Of a stretch of DNA of 64,000 nucleotides, positions 32,999-41,375 are shown piece by piece. Every line of letters begins with the position of its first letter. Position 1 is the first letter of the stretch. Made by a program: the position numbers and the translations under genes. Source of the DNA: WHTK01 sp965197795 (GTDB lineage: Bacteria > Chloroflexota > Dehalococcoidia > DSTF01 > WHTK01). Where the stretch lies: assembly GCA_965197795.1 (NCBI GenBank), contig OZ240228.1, positions 2,604,001-2,668,000 of the forward strand, read 5' to 3'. The notes under the pieces are model-generated. The model ran no database searches. It was given only the letters and a program-made list of their open reading frames with translations, and was not told the origin of the DNA.

Positions 32999-34291
32999 TC
33001 AGTCAGCGTACAGCGCATCGCCGCTGAGCGCCCGCCCCGTACCCGAGTCCAGGACGGTCGCGCCGACGCCTTCCGGCGGCGCCGCAGCCAACTTGGCGAA
33101 GAAGTTGGGAAACGTCTTGTCGACGCAGTTCGGATTGCGGATCCGCATGCCCGGCACCTTCAGCCCCAGCGTCGCGAAGCACATCGCGATGCGATGGTCA
33201 TCGTAGGTCTCGATCTCGGCGCCGTGCAGCTCGGACGGGAAGACTTCCAGCGTGTCGCCCGCCTCGACCACCCGCGCGCCGCATTTCGTCAGCTCGGTTC
33301 GCAGCGCTTGCACGCGCTCCGATTCCTGCACCCGCAGGCGGCCGAGGTCGACGAAGCGCGACGGCTGCGGCAGCAGCGGCGCCATTACGATCGCCGTCAT
33401 GATCGAGTCAGCCAGGTCGCTCATACGCGACAGCGTAGGATACGGCGGTGCAGCGTCTTTGAATCGCCGCAGGAAGTCGACGAACCGCGCGTCGATCTGC
33501 CAATCGCTCTCCGGCCACGCCGTGACCTGCAGCCTCGTCTCGGGAAGCAACGCCCCCGCCGCCAGGAAGTAGCTGGCGCTGGAGCAGTCCGGCTCCACCA
33601 CAACCTCACCACCGCGCGGCGGGAACGTCTCGATCAGCTTCGACGTCATCGCCACGTAGGCCGACTCCTCGGCGTCCTCGCCAACGACTTCGATCTGCCA
33701 GCCGCCCACCCGCGCCGAAAGCAGCAGCGCCGACGCGAACTGCGAGCTCTCGTCGATGTTGACGCGGCAGGCGCGCGACTGTGAGGCGCTCTCGCCGGAG
33801 ATAACCGTCGGCAGTCGCCCGTTCTCTGCCTCGATGCGATAGCCCAGCTGTCGCAGCGCCTCGATCAGCGCCCCCTGCGGCCGCTCGTGCATGCGCAGCG
33901 TGCCCGACAGGCGATAAACGCCGCCGCTGAGGCACAGCATCGGCATCAGGAATCGCGCCACCGTGCCCGCGTTGCCGACCTGAATCTCCAGCGGCTCGCC
34001 GTGCGTGCCTGCGTTAGGGATGCGGCCGCCCTGGCCGTCCAAGGCGATCGTGCGATTGTCCGCCTCGACCGCGTCCGCTTCCACGCTGACGCTGAAGCCC
34101 AGCCTGCGCAGCGCCTCGACCATGATCTCGGTATCGTCGCTCCACAACGCGCCGTGCAGCGTCGTCGTGCCCTCCGCCAGCGCCGCTAGGACGAGCGCCC
34201 GGTTCGTCAGGCTCTTCGACCCCGGCACCGTGATCAATACCGGCGCCGGCCGCTGCGGCGGCACGATCTCAACGATTTCAGGCAGCCTCAT
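32999..34291 (-). CDS. aroA: 3-phosphoshikimate 1-carboxyvinyltransferase (EPSP synthase)
   Basis: A 430-residue shikimate-pathway enzyme. Shikimate-phosphate binding VPGSKSLTNRALVLAALA (about 22-39), the glycine-rich QVGNAGTVARFLMP (about 103), and the late YDDHRIAMCF block (about 365) are in place. Lengths and motifs fit class I or II enzymes; the site near the glycine motif reads NAGT. It precedes gmk and follows tyrA, with a repeat in the 113-base gap to tyrA. Confidence 0.95.
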   Translation of the reverse strand: MRLPEIVEIVPPQRPAPVLITVPGSKSLTNRALVLAALAEGTTTLHGALWSDDTEIMVEALRRLGFSVSVEADAVEADNRTIALDGQGGRIPNAGTHGEPLEIQVGNAGTVARFLMPMLCLSGGVYRLSGTLRMHERPQGALIEALRQLGYRIEAENGRLPTVISGESASQSRACRVNIDESSQFASALLLSARVGGWQIEVVGEDAEESAYVAMTSKLIETFPPRGGEVVVEPDCSSASYFLAAGALLPETRLQVTAWPESDWQIDARFVDFLRRFKDAAPPYPTLSRMSDLADSIMTAIVMAPLLPQPSRFVDLGRLRVQESERVQALRTELTKCGARVVEAGDTLEVFPSELHGAEIETYDDHRIAMCFATLGLKVPGMRIRNPNCVDKTFPNFFAKLAAAPPEGVGATVLDSGTGRALSGDALYAD

Positions 34292-34307
34292 GCGGCGCCA
34301 AACCAGA

Positions 34308-34334
34308 ACCCCTTTCCCTTTCCGGGAGAGGGGG
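34308..34334. repeat. Family C repeat between tyrA and aroA
   Basis: CCCTTTCCCTTTCCGGGAGAGGGGG-type palindrome in the short gap (arms CCCTTTCC and GGGAGAGGG). Same family as the copy embedded in mtaB. Confidence 0.8.
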
Positions 34335-34404
34335 CCACCATTGTCTCGGGTTCCGAAGCCAGGCCTATGTCTGCACGATTCACGCCGTTTACCTGCCCAG
34401 ACGG

Positions 34405-35457
34405 TTAGTCGTCTTCTCGCTTCTTGAGCCGGCGCTTACGCTCGACTTCGTCCTCAATAGTGATCCGAGTTCGCTCCCGCATCGCTTCCTGCGCCTGCTT
34501 CGAGCGTTCCTGCCACAGCGAGCCGGTCATCATCGACATGAACGCATCGGCAGCCGTTGGCATCTCCACTGATAGCTTGACCTCGGTTCGCTCCGGCAGC
34601 TTCTCGAGGAATAGGTCGCGTTCGATCTGCGTCTGCGCCAGCGACCGGAACAGGGTCTCCTCTTCGTCCTGCGATTCGATCATGTCGGACAGCCGTTGCA
34701 GCTCGTCCATGTAGCGCTGCAGCCAGTGCAGCACGTTCTCACGGTTCGTAACCAGGATATCGTGGCCGAGCTCCGGATCGCCCGACGCCAGTCGGGTCAG
34801 GTCCGAAAAGCTCGGGCCGGAGATGTTCGCCAACTCCGGCCACGCGCTGCTGCGCCTCGCCAGGTTGAACAACGCCACCGAGTTGATCAACGGCACGTGG
34901 CTGATCGCCGCGACGTAAGCGTCATGCTCGTCGGCGTCGAGGAAGAACGGCTTGCCGCCCAGCGCCTGCACCAGCCCCACCAGGGCATCCACCGCCGCGC
35001 CGACAGCATCGACACTGGGCACGATGCAGTAAGGCCGATCGTCGAAGAGCTCCGCCTCAGCCTGCTGCAAGCCGCCTTTTTCGCGCCCCGCCATGGGGTG
35101 ACCGCCGACGAAGTAGACGCGATTCGGTAGCTCCTGCTTGGCCCAGCGCATAACGTCGCTCTTGGTGCTGGCCGTGTCCGTGACGATGCACCTGTCCTGC
35201 AGATGCGGCCCGATGCCTCGGAACACGCGCCGGACCTCGAGAATCGGCGTCGCAACCACGACCATCGTCGCGTCGCGCACGGCGCGCTCCAGACTCGGCG
35301 CCACTTCGTCCACCACGCCGGCGCGCTGCGCCCGTCCCATGACCTCGCGGATCTCGTCGTAGCCAACCAGTGTGGTGTTTTCGGGCTCGGCCCGCTTCAG
35401 CGCCAATCCAACCGAGCCGCCGATTAGACCCAGACCGATGATCGCAATCCTGCCCAT
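34405..35457 (-). CDS. tyrA: Prephenate dehydrogenase
   Basis: A 350-residue NAD(P)-dependent enzyme of tyrosine synthesis. The Rossmann motif IIGLGLIGGSVGLAL is at the N-terminus. GGHPMAGREKGG (about 118-129) and ISHVPLINSVALF mark the prephenate site. The last 60 residues are a charged helical extension (ERTRITIEDEVERKRRLKK) beyond the usual domain. No ACT domain is present. Part of an aromatic block with aroA downstream. Confidence 0.92.
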   Translation of the reverse strand: MGRIAIIGLGLIGGSVGLALKRAEPENTTLVGYDEIREVMGRAQRAGVVDEVAPSLERAVRDATMVVVATPILEVRRVFRGIGPHLQDRCIVTDTASTKSDVMRWAKQELPNRVYFVGGHPMAGREKGGLQQAEAELFDDRPYCIVPSVDAVGAAVDALVGLVQALGGKPFFLDADEHDAYVAAISHVPLINSVALFNLARRSSAWPELANISGPSFSDLTRLASGDPELGHDILVTNRENVLHWLQRYMDELQRLSDMIESQDEEETLFRSLAQTQIERDLFLEKLPERTEVKLSVEMPTAADAFMSMMTGSLWQERSKQAQEAMRERTRITIEDEVERKRRLKKREDD

Positions 35458-35518
35458 AACTCCCCCTGCAGGCGCCCTTTGACGCCTCTTCCTATGTTAA
35501 CGGAAAGCTCACACCTCG

Positions 35519-35650
35519 GCGTTAGCCGCGTCAAGCGCCGCGGGCGCCCCTTTAGTGGGGTCTGGGGCAGAGCCCCGGCCTTCCGCGTTAGCCACGTCAA
35601 GCGCCGCGGGAGCCCCTTTAGTCGGGGTCCGGGGCAAGAGCCCCGGCTTA
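35519..35650. repeat. Two direct copies of a 65-bp repeat (family E)
   Basis: Copies at about 35519-35583 and 35585-35650 share GCGTTAGCC-CGTCAAGCGCC and a CCCCTTTAGT-GGGGTC-GGGGC-GAGCCCCGGC hairpin. Related units are at about 61040 and 61636. Confidence 0.85.
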
Positions 35651-35658
35651 ACTATTCC

Positions 35659-36125
35659 CTAGCTTGCGTCGTCGGCGGCCAGCAGGAGCTCATAACGCCA
35701 CGCCTCGTCCGGCTCCACATGCCCTCGGATCAGGCGGGCCGTCGTCGCCGAACACCCGGCCTCGCTGGCCAATACGGCGCCCAGCTCGGGGTGATGCCGC
35801 AGACGATACGCCGCACTGCGCCAGCCGCGCCCATTCGCGGCCAGCCGGCCGGTCGCCGCCGGCGAAACGACGTTCAGGACGCGTAGCCAGACCGGCACAC
35901 CGCCCTTGCCGCAATCGTGCAGCAGCGCCGCACGAGCAGCGAACGGTCGTCCGTGGCCCTACGCAGTCGCAGCGCCACCGCAAGCGCATGGCGCTGGTCG
36001 CGACGCTCCATCGCCAAGAAGAGAACCGACTCCGCCTCCGACAGCGTTTCCCGCGCGAACTCGAGGTCCTTGGCCTCCAGCCGCGGCCTCAGCGCCTGCA
36101 GCGCCTGGTGGAGCGGTAGGCGGCC
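35659..36125 (-). pseudogene. HD-domain protein, frameshifted
   Basis: One frame, starting right after the S2P protease stop, encodes LHQALQALRPRLEAKDLEFA and RRDQRHALAVALRLRRATDD. The next frame continues RAALLHDCGKGGVPVWLRVL and HHPELGAVLASEAGC to the stop at 35659. Joined near 35935-35948 they form a small HD-domain protein with HDCGK carrying the metal-binding His-Asp. No start codon precedes the first part in frame. HD proteins are phosphohydrolases; the substrate is unknown. Confidence 0.65.
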
Positions 36126-36827
36126 CTAAACATTCTGGCCCACGATAAGGTCTGTCACGCCCTTCACCACCGGCCCGATGATCGTCCACAGGCCCGGCAG
36201 CTGCCCGTTCGAAACGAACGGCAGCATGATCAACAGCATCAGGATAAGGATTCCATGTCGTTCCAAACGGGCCAGGCTGCGCGACATGTCACGCGGCAGC
36301 AGGCCGACCGCCACGGCGAAGCCGTCCAGCGGCGCGATCGGCAAGAGGTTGAAGATCGCCAGCAGCACGTTGATGATGATCAACGATCCCAGGTACAGCG
36401 AGGCGTACTGTTCAACGCCCCAGGAGCTGATCGGCCCCTGCAGCGTCCAATCGATCAGCCCCAGCTGAAACGGCAGCGCGGCGAGCAGCGCGACCAGCAG
36501 GTTCATCACCGGCCCCGCCGCGGCCACCAAGGCGCGGCCGGTCTCCGGCCCATGGCGCAGCCGCGACGGGTTGACCGGTACCGGCTTGCCCCAGCCAAAG
36601 CCCACGATCAACAGCAGAATGCTGCCCAACGGGTCCAGATGTCGCAGCGGGTTAAGAGTCAAGCGTCCCATCATGCGAGCCGTCCCGTCGCCAAGCCGGT
36701 CGGCCGTGAAGGCGTGGCTCGCCTCATGCAGGGCAAGGCCGGTCACCATCGCGGTGGCCAGGGAGCCAAACAGAACTACGAAAACGAGAATGCCTTCGTC
36801 CAGGTAATCGAAGTAGGGTAGGAGCAA
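36126..36827 (-). CDS. Site-2-protease family (M50) membrane protease
   Basis: A 233-residue intramembrane metalloprotease with about five to six helices. The zinc motif is LHEASH (34-38, HExxH) and the second motif is LPIAPLDGF, the NPDG equivalent that provides the third ligand. Short S2P proteins like this resemble the YwhC/Rip group, which cuts membrane proteins and anti-sigma factors. An identical 19-base promoter-like motif (36839-36857) precedes this gene and the PAC2 gene. Confidence 0.9.
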   Translation of the reverse strand: MLLPYFDYLDEGILVFVVLFGSLATAMVTGLALHEASHAFTADRLGDGTARMMGRLTLNPLRHLDPLGSILLLIVGFGWGKPVPVNPSRLRHGPETGRALVAAAGPVMNLLVALLAALPFQLGLIDWTLQGPISSWGVEQYASLYLGSLIIINVLLAIFNLLPIAPLDGFAVAVGLLPRDMSRSLARLERHGILILMLLIMLPFVSNGQLPGLWTIIGPVVKGVTDLIVGQNV

Positions 36828-36838
36828 TCAGACCTCGG

Positions 36839-36857
36839 TTTTCGATTCTAGCACGCG
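36839..36857 (-). promoter_or_regulatory. Recurrent extended -10 motif before the S2P gene
   Basis: Minus-strand CGCGTGCTAGAATCGAAAA, identical to 10489-10507. The TAGAAT box ends 18 bases before the ATG, so the leader would be very short. Confidence 0.5.
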
Positions 36858-36935
36858 CCGATCTGGGCTCATGGGTGCCAGGTCGGCGCCGCAGGCTCCT
36901 TCACCCGGTTGACCCGAACTGCAAGCCTATTTATA

Positions 36936-36953
36936 TTGTGACTGTTTACACAG
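36936..36953 (+). promoter_or_regulatory. Probable Rex operator
   Basis: TTGTGAC-TGTT-TACACAG matches the Rex box shape (TTGTGAA-N4-TTCACAA) at most central positions. It lies 25 bases before the rex start, in an AT-rich promoter region, so rex is probably autoregulated by the NADH/NAD+ ratio. Confidence 0.65.
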
Positions 36954-36978
36954 GTTGGTAGAAATTATCGATAGATAA

Positions 36979-37617
36979 GTGAGCCAAGCATTGCCTATCG
37001 AGATACCCGCCGTCGTCATCGACCGCCTGCCTGTTTACGCTCGCGCCCTCACCCACCTCGAGGCCGAGGGTCGAGACGTGGTCAGCTCCCAGGAGCTCGG
37101 CGAGATGCTCGGCGTCACGCCGGCCCAGATTCGCAAGGACCTCAGCTACTTCGGGCGCTTCGGCAAGCAAGGCCGTGGCTACAACGTCGTCCGCCTGGCC
37201 CAGGAGCTGCGCCAGATCCTCGGTCTCGACCGCCAGTGGTCGATGATTCTCATCGGCATCGGCCACCTGGGTCGCGCCATCCTCGCCTATGACGGCTTCC
37301 AACCCCAGGGGTTCATCATCATCGAGGCCTTCGACAGCGACCCGGAACTCGTCGGCGACACGGTTGCCGGCCTCACGGTCCGCCCCACCTCCGACCTCAA
37401 GCGCTACCTCGACGATCGCCAGGTCGATATCGGCATCGTCGCCGTGCCGCCCGACGCGGCGGGTTCCTTGATCAACGAGCTCGTGGCCGGTGGCGTCCGC
37501 GCCATCCTCAACTACGCCCCGACTTCCGTTGCCGTGCCGCCCGAGGTCGAGCTCAAGAACATCGATCCTGTGCTCGCCTTGCAGAGCATGACGTTCTACC
37601 TCAAGAGCTCCCGGTAA
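36979..37617 (+). CDS. rex: Redox-sensing transcriptional repressor Rex
   Basis: A 212-residue repressor. The N-terminal winged helix (about 10-75) has SSQELGEMLGVTPAQIRKDL and FGKQGRGYNV. The Rossmann domain (about 80-212) has LIGIGHLGRAIL and FDSDPELVG for NADH binding. High NADH releases Rex from DNA and opens respiratory genes. GTG start at 36979. A Rex-box-like palindrome lies upstream. Its targets here may include the oxidase genes, but no Rex box was seen before coxB. Confidence 0.94.
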   Translation: MSQALPIEIPAVVIDRLPVYARALTHLEAEGRDVVSSQELGEMLGVTPAQIRKDLSYFGRFGKQGRGYNVVRLAQELRQILGLDRQWSMILIGIGHLGRAILAYDGFQPQGFIIIEAFDSDPELVGDTVAGLTVRPTSDLKRYLDDRQVDIGIVAVPPDAAGSLINELVAGGVRAILNYAPTSVAVPPEVELKNIDPVLALQSMTFYLKSSR

Positions 37618-37671
37618 AGCCGTTAAGATCACGGCCCTCAATTCGGGACGGTTCGTGCCCCTAATGACGTG

Positions 37672-37828
37672 TCCCTTCTCCCTCAGGAAGAGGGCTAGGG
37701 TGAGGGGGTTTACGACGCCCCAACCAAGACTCCCCCAACCACACCGTCAGCCACAGCCCCTCTCCGCGCAAGGAGAGGGGCGCGCGCCTGCCTGAGCAAC
37801 GTCGAAGGGGCAGCGAGGGAGAGGTGAA
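37672..37828. repeat. Two family C repeats
   Basis: Units at 37672-37708 (CCCTTCTCCCTC-GAAGAGGGC-GGGTGAGG) and 37756-37828 (CCCCTCTCCGCGC-GGAGAGGGG-GGGAGAGGTG, split by a short CCTGAGCAACGTCGAAGG insert). They fill the gap between rex and the cyclase gene. Confidence 0.85.
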
Positions 37829-37859
37829 TTCCTCACCCCGACGTAAACTCACCTCACGC

Positions 37860-38495
37860 ATGCTGATCATCGACCTCACGCTGCCGCTCTCGGACGCCGA
37901 CCCACCCTACACGGACGCCTCCGGCTACAGCGACCCGCCGACCCGAATTGAACGCTGGGTTGCCATCAGCCAGCAGTCCGGCGCCGCGACCAGCCCTTTC
38001 CACGTCTCCCAGCTGCATCTCAGCGCCCACGCCGGCACCCATATCGACGCCCCGTCTCACTTCCACCGCGGCGCTCCGACAATCTCAGACCTCCCGCCGT
38101 CGGCACTCGCCGGACGCGCCGTAGTCATCGACCTGCGAGACGCGGGTTCCGGCCTCGTGCCCCGCCTTCGCGAGGCGGCAGCTCACGCCTCGGCGCCGGA
38201 CGTCACGCCGCTCCTGCTCACGCCGACGCTGTGGCTGACAACCGCCGCCGTCGACGAGGTCATCGCCTGGGGACGCCCCCTCATCGCCTTCGCCGGCGAG
38301 GAGGACGCGGACGCCGGCTTCGTCGCGGTCCGCCGTCTGCTCGCCGCCGGCCGCTGGATCGCCACCAACCTCGATCCAGTCAAAGCCACGCAGGTGCAAG
38401 ACGGCGACCTTCTGGTCGTCGCGCCCCTCGCGATCGACGGCCTCGAAGGCAGCCCCTGCCGGGTCCTCGCCATCCGCGAAACCACACAGCGCTAA
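37860..38495 (+). CDS. Cyclase/kynurenine formamidase-like hydrolase
   Basis: A 211-residue metal-dependent hydrolase of the cyclase family. The signature HAGTHIDAPSHF (about 57-68) supplies the metal ligands, as in HxGTHxDxPxH. Members hydrolyse N-formylkynurenine or isatin, or act in polyketide cyclisation; context gives no substrate. The ATG at 37860 is taken because the upstream extension translates the end of a repeat. Confidence 0.85.
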   Translation: MLIIDLTLPLSDADPPYTDASGYSDPPTRIERWVAISQQSGAATSPFHVSQLHLSAHAGTHIDAPSHFHRGAPTISDLPPSALAGRAVVIDLRDAGSGLVPRLREAAAHASAPDVTPLLLTPTLWLTTAAVDEVIAWGRPLIAFAGEEDADAGFVAVRRLLAAGRWIATNLDPVKATQVQDGDLLVVAPLAIDGLEGSPCRVLAIRETTQR

Positions 38496-38599
38496 GAATC
38501 GGGAAGCCCCACCTGTCGTCCTGAGTCGCGCCAGCAGGCGAAGAATCCAGGCGCTGCCCGTCTGCCCGTCTGCCCGTGAGTAGTAGGCGGGCAGCGCCC

Positions 38600-39634
38600 T
38601 TACGGTTGGTTGGAGACGAGCAGCTCTTCCTCGGTCGGCAACGAGCGCCTGATCACGTCCAGGTAGTCCAGCGACGCCCCGGCGCCGATCGCGACGCAGT
38701 CGAGCGGGTTGTCCGCCAGCTGGCACGGCACGTTGGTCTGCTCCGCGATCAGCTCGTCCAGGCCGTTCAGCAGCGAGCCGCCGCCGGTCAGTATGATGCC
38801 TCGATCGACGACGTCCGAAGCCATCTCCGGCGGCGTCTTCTCCAGCACCTTCCTCGCCGTCCCGACGATAGCCGCCAGCGGGTCCTGCAGCGCCTGCGTC
38901 ACCTCGTTCGTCGTCATCGTGATCGTCTTCGGCAGGCCGGTGACCTGGTCACGGCCGCGGACTTCCATCACCTTCTCGTTGTAAACCGGCATCGCGCTGC
39001 CGATCCTCATCTTGATCTCTTCCGACGTGCGCTCACCAATCGCCAGGTTGTGACGGTGCTTCACGTAGGTTGCGATCGCCTCGTCCATCGCGTCGCCGGC
39101 CACTCGGACCGATTCCTTCACCACGATGCCGTACATCGAAATCACGGCCGCCTCTGAGCGCCCGCCGCCGATGTCGAGCACCATATTGCCGCTTGCGGTG
39201 CCGACCGGGACGTGCGCGCCGATCGCCGCCGCCAATGGCTCCGGGATCAGGTGCGCCGGGCGACGTGCGCCCGCCTGCTCCGCCGCATCGCGCACCGCGC
39301 GCTGTTCAACGCTGGTCACGCCGGCCGGGATGCAGATCATTACCTCGGGCCGGATCAGGTTGAACCGGCCGACGACTTTGCCGATGAAGTGACGCAACAT
39401 CGCTTCGGTGATCAGATAGTCGGCGATTACGCCGTGCTTCATCGGGCGGATGACGCTGATGCTACCCGGCGTGCGGCCGATCATGTCGCGCGCCACCGCA
39501 CCGACGGCCACCACCGTGTTCTCGCGCGTCGCCAGCGCCACCACGGCGGGCTCCTTGATCACGATGCCCTCGCCGCGCACGTAGACCAGCACGTTGGCCG
39601 TGCCGAGGTCGATGCCGATTCGCTTATTGATCAT
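38600..39634 (-). CDS. mreB: Rod shape-determining protein MreB/Mbl
   Basis: A 344-residue actin homologue. The phosphate loops IGIDLGTANVLVYV (about 5-18) and VLDIGGGRSEAAVIS (about 158) and the adenosine region GIILTGGGSLLNG (about 288) are clear. It polymerises under the membrane to guide lateral wall synthesis. murA lies 15 bases upstream on the same strand, so wall precursor synthesis and shape control are coupled here. mreC and mreD are not adjacent, which suggests an Mbl-type copy. Confidence 0.94.
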   Translation of the reverse strand: MINKRIGIDLGTANVLVYVRGEGIVIKEPAVVALATRENTVVAVGAVARDMIGRTPGSISVIRPMKHGVIADYLITEAMLRHFIGKVVGRFNLIRPEVMICIPAGVTSVEQRAVRDAAEQAGARRPAHLIPEPLAAAIGAHVPVGTASGNMVLDIGGGRSEAAVISMYGIVVKESVRVAGDAMDEAIATYVKHRHNLAIGERTSEEIKMRIGSAMPVYNEKVMEVRGRDQVTGLPKTITMTTNEVTQALQDPLAAIVGTARKVLEKTPPEMASDVVDRGIILTGGGSLLNGLDELIAEQTNVPCQLADNPLDCVAIGAGASLDYLDVIRRSLPTEEELLVSNQP

Positions 39635-39649
39635 CCGCAGTCCCTATGA

Positions 39650-40912
39650 TTAACGCTCGACTCTGGCGCCTAGCCCCCGCAGCTTTCCCACCAGGTCTTC
39701 GTGCGCCCGGTCCAGGTGATAGACGTCGTTGATCTCCGTTCGCCCTTCAGCGACGAGCCCCGCCAGCACCAGGGAGCCTCCGGCTCGGACGTCCAGCGCC
39801 CTCACCATTGTGCCGTATAGCTGACGCGGGCCGCTGATCAACGCCGTCTGGCCCGCAGTAATGATGTCTGCACCCATCTTGCGCAGCTCGCTTACGTAAA
39901 GCAAGCGGTTCTCATAGACGCGCTCCTGGATGATGCTCACACCGGGGCACTGCGTCAGGAACGCCGCCAACGGCGGGTGCAGGTCCGTCGCAAGGCCTGG
40001 ATACGGCACCGCTTGCGCTCGGACGCTGTGGAAATCGCCGCCCGCGTCACATACGCTCACCGCGCGCTCCGAAGTCACGACGCCGACATTCGCTTCGCGC
40101 AGCTTGTGCAACAACGCGTCCATGTGCTCTGGCTCTGCTCCTTCGATCGTCACCTGACCACGCGTCGCCGCCGCGGCCAGCGCGAACAGCCCTGCCTCGA
40201 GGCGGTCCGGCATCACGCGGTGACGGCCGCCCGTCAGCTCCAGCACCCCTTCGATCTCGATAACGCTGGAGCCGGCGCCTTCGATCTTCGCGCCCATCGA
40301 GCGCAACATCTCGATCGTGTCGACGATCTCCGGCTCCGCCGCAGCGTTGACCAGCGTCGTGCGTCCCTCCGCCAGCACCGCCGCGAAGACGAGGTTCATC
40401 GTGCCTGTCACGCTGGGATAGTCGAGAAAGAAGCGCGCCCCGCATAGCCTCGCGGCGTCATTCGTCGCGCGAAACTGCTCTGCCTCGCGCTCGACCTGCG
40501 CCCCCAGCGCCCGCAGTCCGTCGAGGTGCACGTCCAGCGGCCGCGCGCCGATCACGTCGCCGCCCGGCGAGGCGCACGACGCTTGTCCGTAGCGTGCCAG
40601 CAGCGGGCCCATGACCAGGAAGCTCGCCCGCTGGTTGACCGCCAGCTCACTCGGCGCGTCGTAGCGATCGATCTGGTCGGCGCGCACGCGCCACACGCCG
40701 CCGCCCTGGTTGCTCACGTCGGCGCCCAGCGACTGCAGGATGCGGGCCATCAGGCGCACGTCTTCGATGTCCGGGACGTTTTCCAGGATGCACTCCTCGC
40801 CGGTGAGGAGGCAGGCGGCGAGCGCGTAGTCGGCCGCGTTCTTCGAGCCGCTTACACGAACAGTCCCCTGGAGAGGCAGTCCGCCCTCGATAATCAGACT
40901 GGGGCTGCTCAT
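39650..40912 (-). CDS. murA: UDP-GlcNAc 1-carboxyvinyltransferase MurA, Asp variant
   Basis: A 420-residue first committed enzyme of peptidoglycan synthesis. VSGSKNAADYALAACLL at the start carries the conserved Lys24. The PEP-loop motif reads SPGGDVIGARPLDVH with Asp119 where E. coli has Cys115. Asp at this place is natural in some bacteria (mycobacteria, chlamydiae) and makes MurA insensitive to fosfomycin. Late motifs (TDLHPPLAAFL, VYENRL) are in place. The ATG at 40912 gives the family length; the in-frame extension to 41023 is not needed. Downstream mreB is probably in the same operon. Confidence 0.92.
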   Translation of the reverse strand: MSSPSLIIEGGLPLQGTVRVSGSKNAADYALAACLLTGEECILENVPDIEDVRLMARILQSLGADVSNQGGGVWRVRADQIDRYDAPSELAVNQRASFLVMGPLLARYGQASCASPGGDVIGARPLDVHLDGLRALGAQVEREAEQFRATNDAARLCGARFFLDYPSVTGTMNLVFAAVLAEGRTTLVNAAAEPEIVDTIEMLRSMGAKIEGAGSSVIEIEGVLELTGGRHRVMPDRLEAGLFALAAAATRGQVTIEGAEPEHMDALLHKLREANVGVVTSERAVSVCDAGGDFHSVRAQAVPYPGLATDLHPPLAAFLTQCPGVSIIQERVYENRLLYVSELRKMGADIITAGQTALISGPRQLYGTMVRALDVRAGGSLVLAGLVAEGRTEINDVYHLDRAHEDLVGKLRGLGARVER

Positions 40913-41375
40913 ACTCGCTCTTTTGTTCCCCTTTAGGGTTTTCTGCAGGATAAGTGCTGCCCAACACGCTGGCAACCTTATGTCTGGGTGGCGACCACCT
41001 CGATTGCAACACTCGTTTAGCACGCTCTTGCTGCATCGATCGCGACCTCAGCGTTAGAGTCTAACCTTGAGAACCGCGAGACTCACGAGTACGCCAGCCG
41101 CCACGTCGTCTACGGCGAGCGCATCGAAGCCGAAACCTGACGCACCTGCCAGCCTGAGCAGCACAACCACCCACGTAGGGACGAAGCTTTAGCTCCGTCC
41201 CCATCGCTCCCACGCAGTCCGCCAACGCCCGACCCCCACCCGTCATTGCGAGGACCACCAGCGACGAAGCAATCTCACGTCTCACAAATACGCCCCGCCA
41301 TCCCCGCCAGCCTCATCAACGCAGGACCACCCACGTAGGGACGAAGCTTTAGCTCCGTCCGCCAACGCCCCGTCC
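40913..41375. repeat. Repeat-filled gap between murA and the acyl-CoA dehydrogenase
   Basis: No gene. Two family D units (41176-41203 and 41335-41362, ACGTAGGGACGAAGCTTTAG then CTCCGTCC) flank one family A unit (41242-41278). The sequences around the two family D units are also alike (ACCACCCACGTAGGG), so the block has partly duplicated. Confidence 0.85.

Noticed and set aside
32420..33784. 454-codon plus-strand frame over gmk and aroA
   Set aside because: Arg/Gln/His-rich shadow of two well-defined minus-strand genes.
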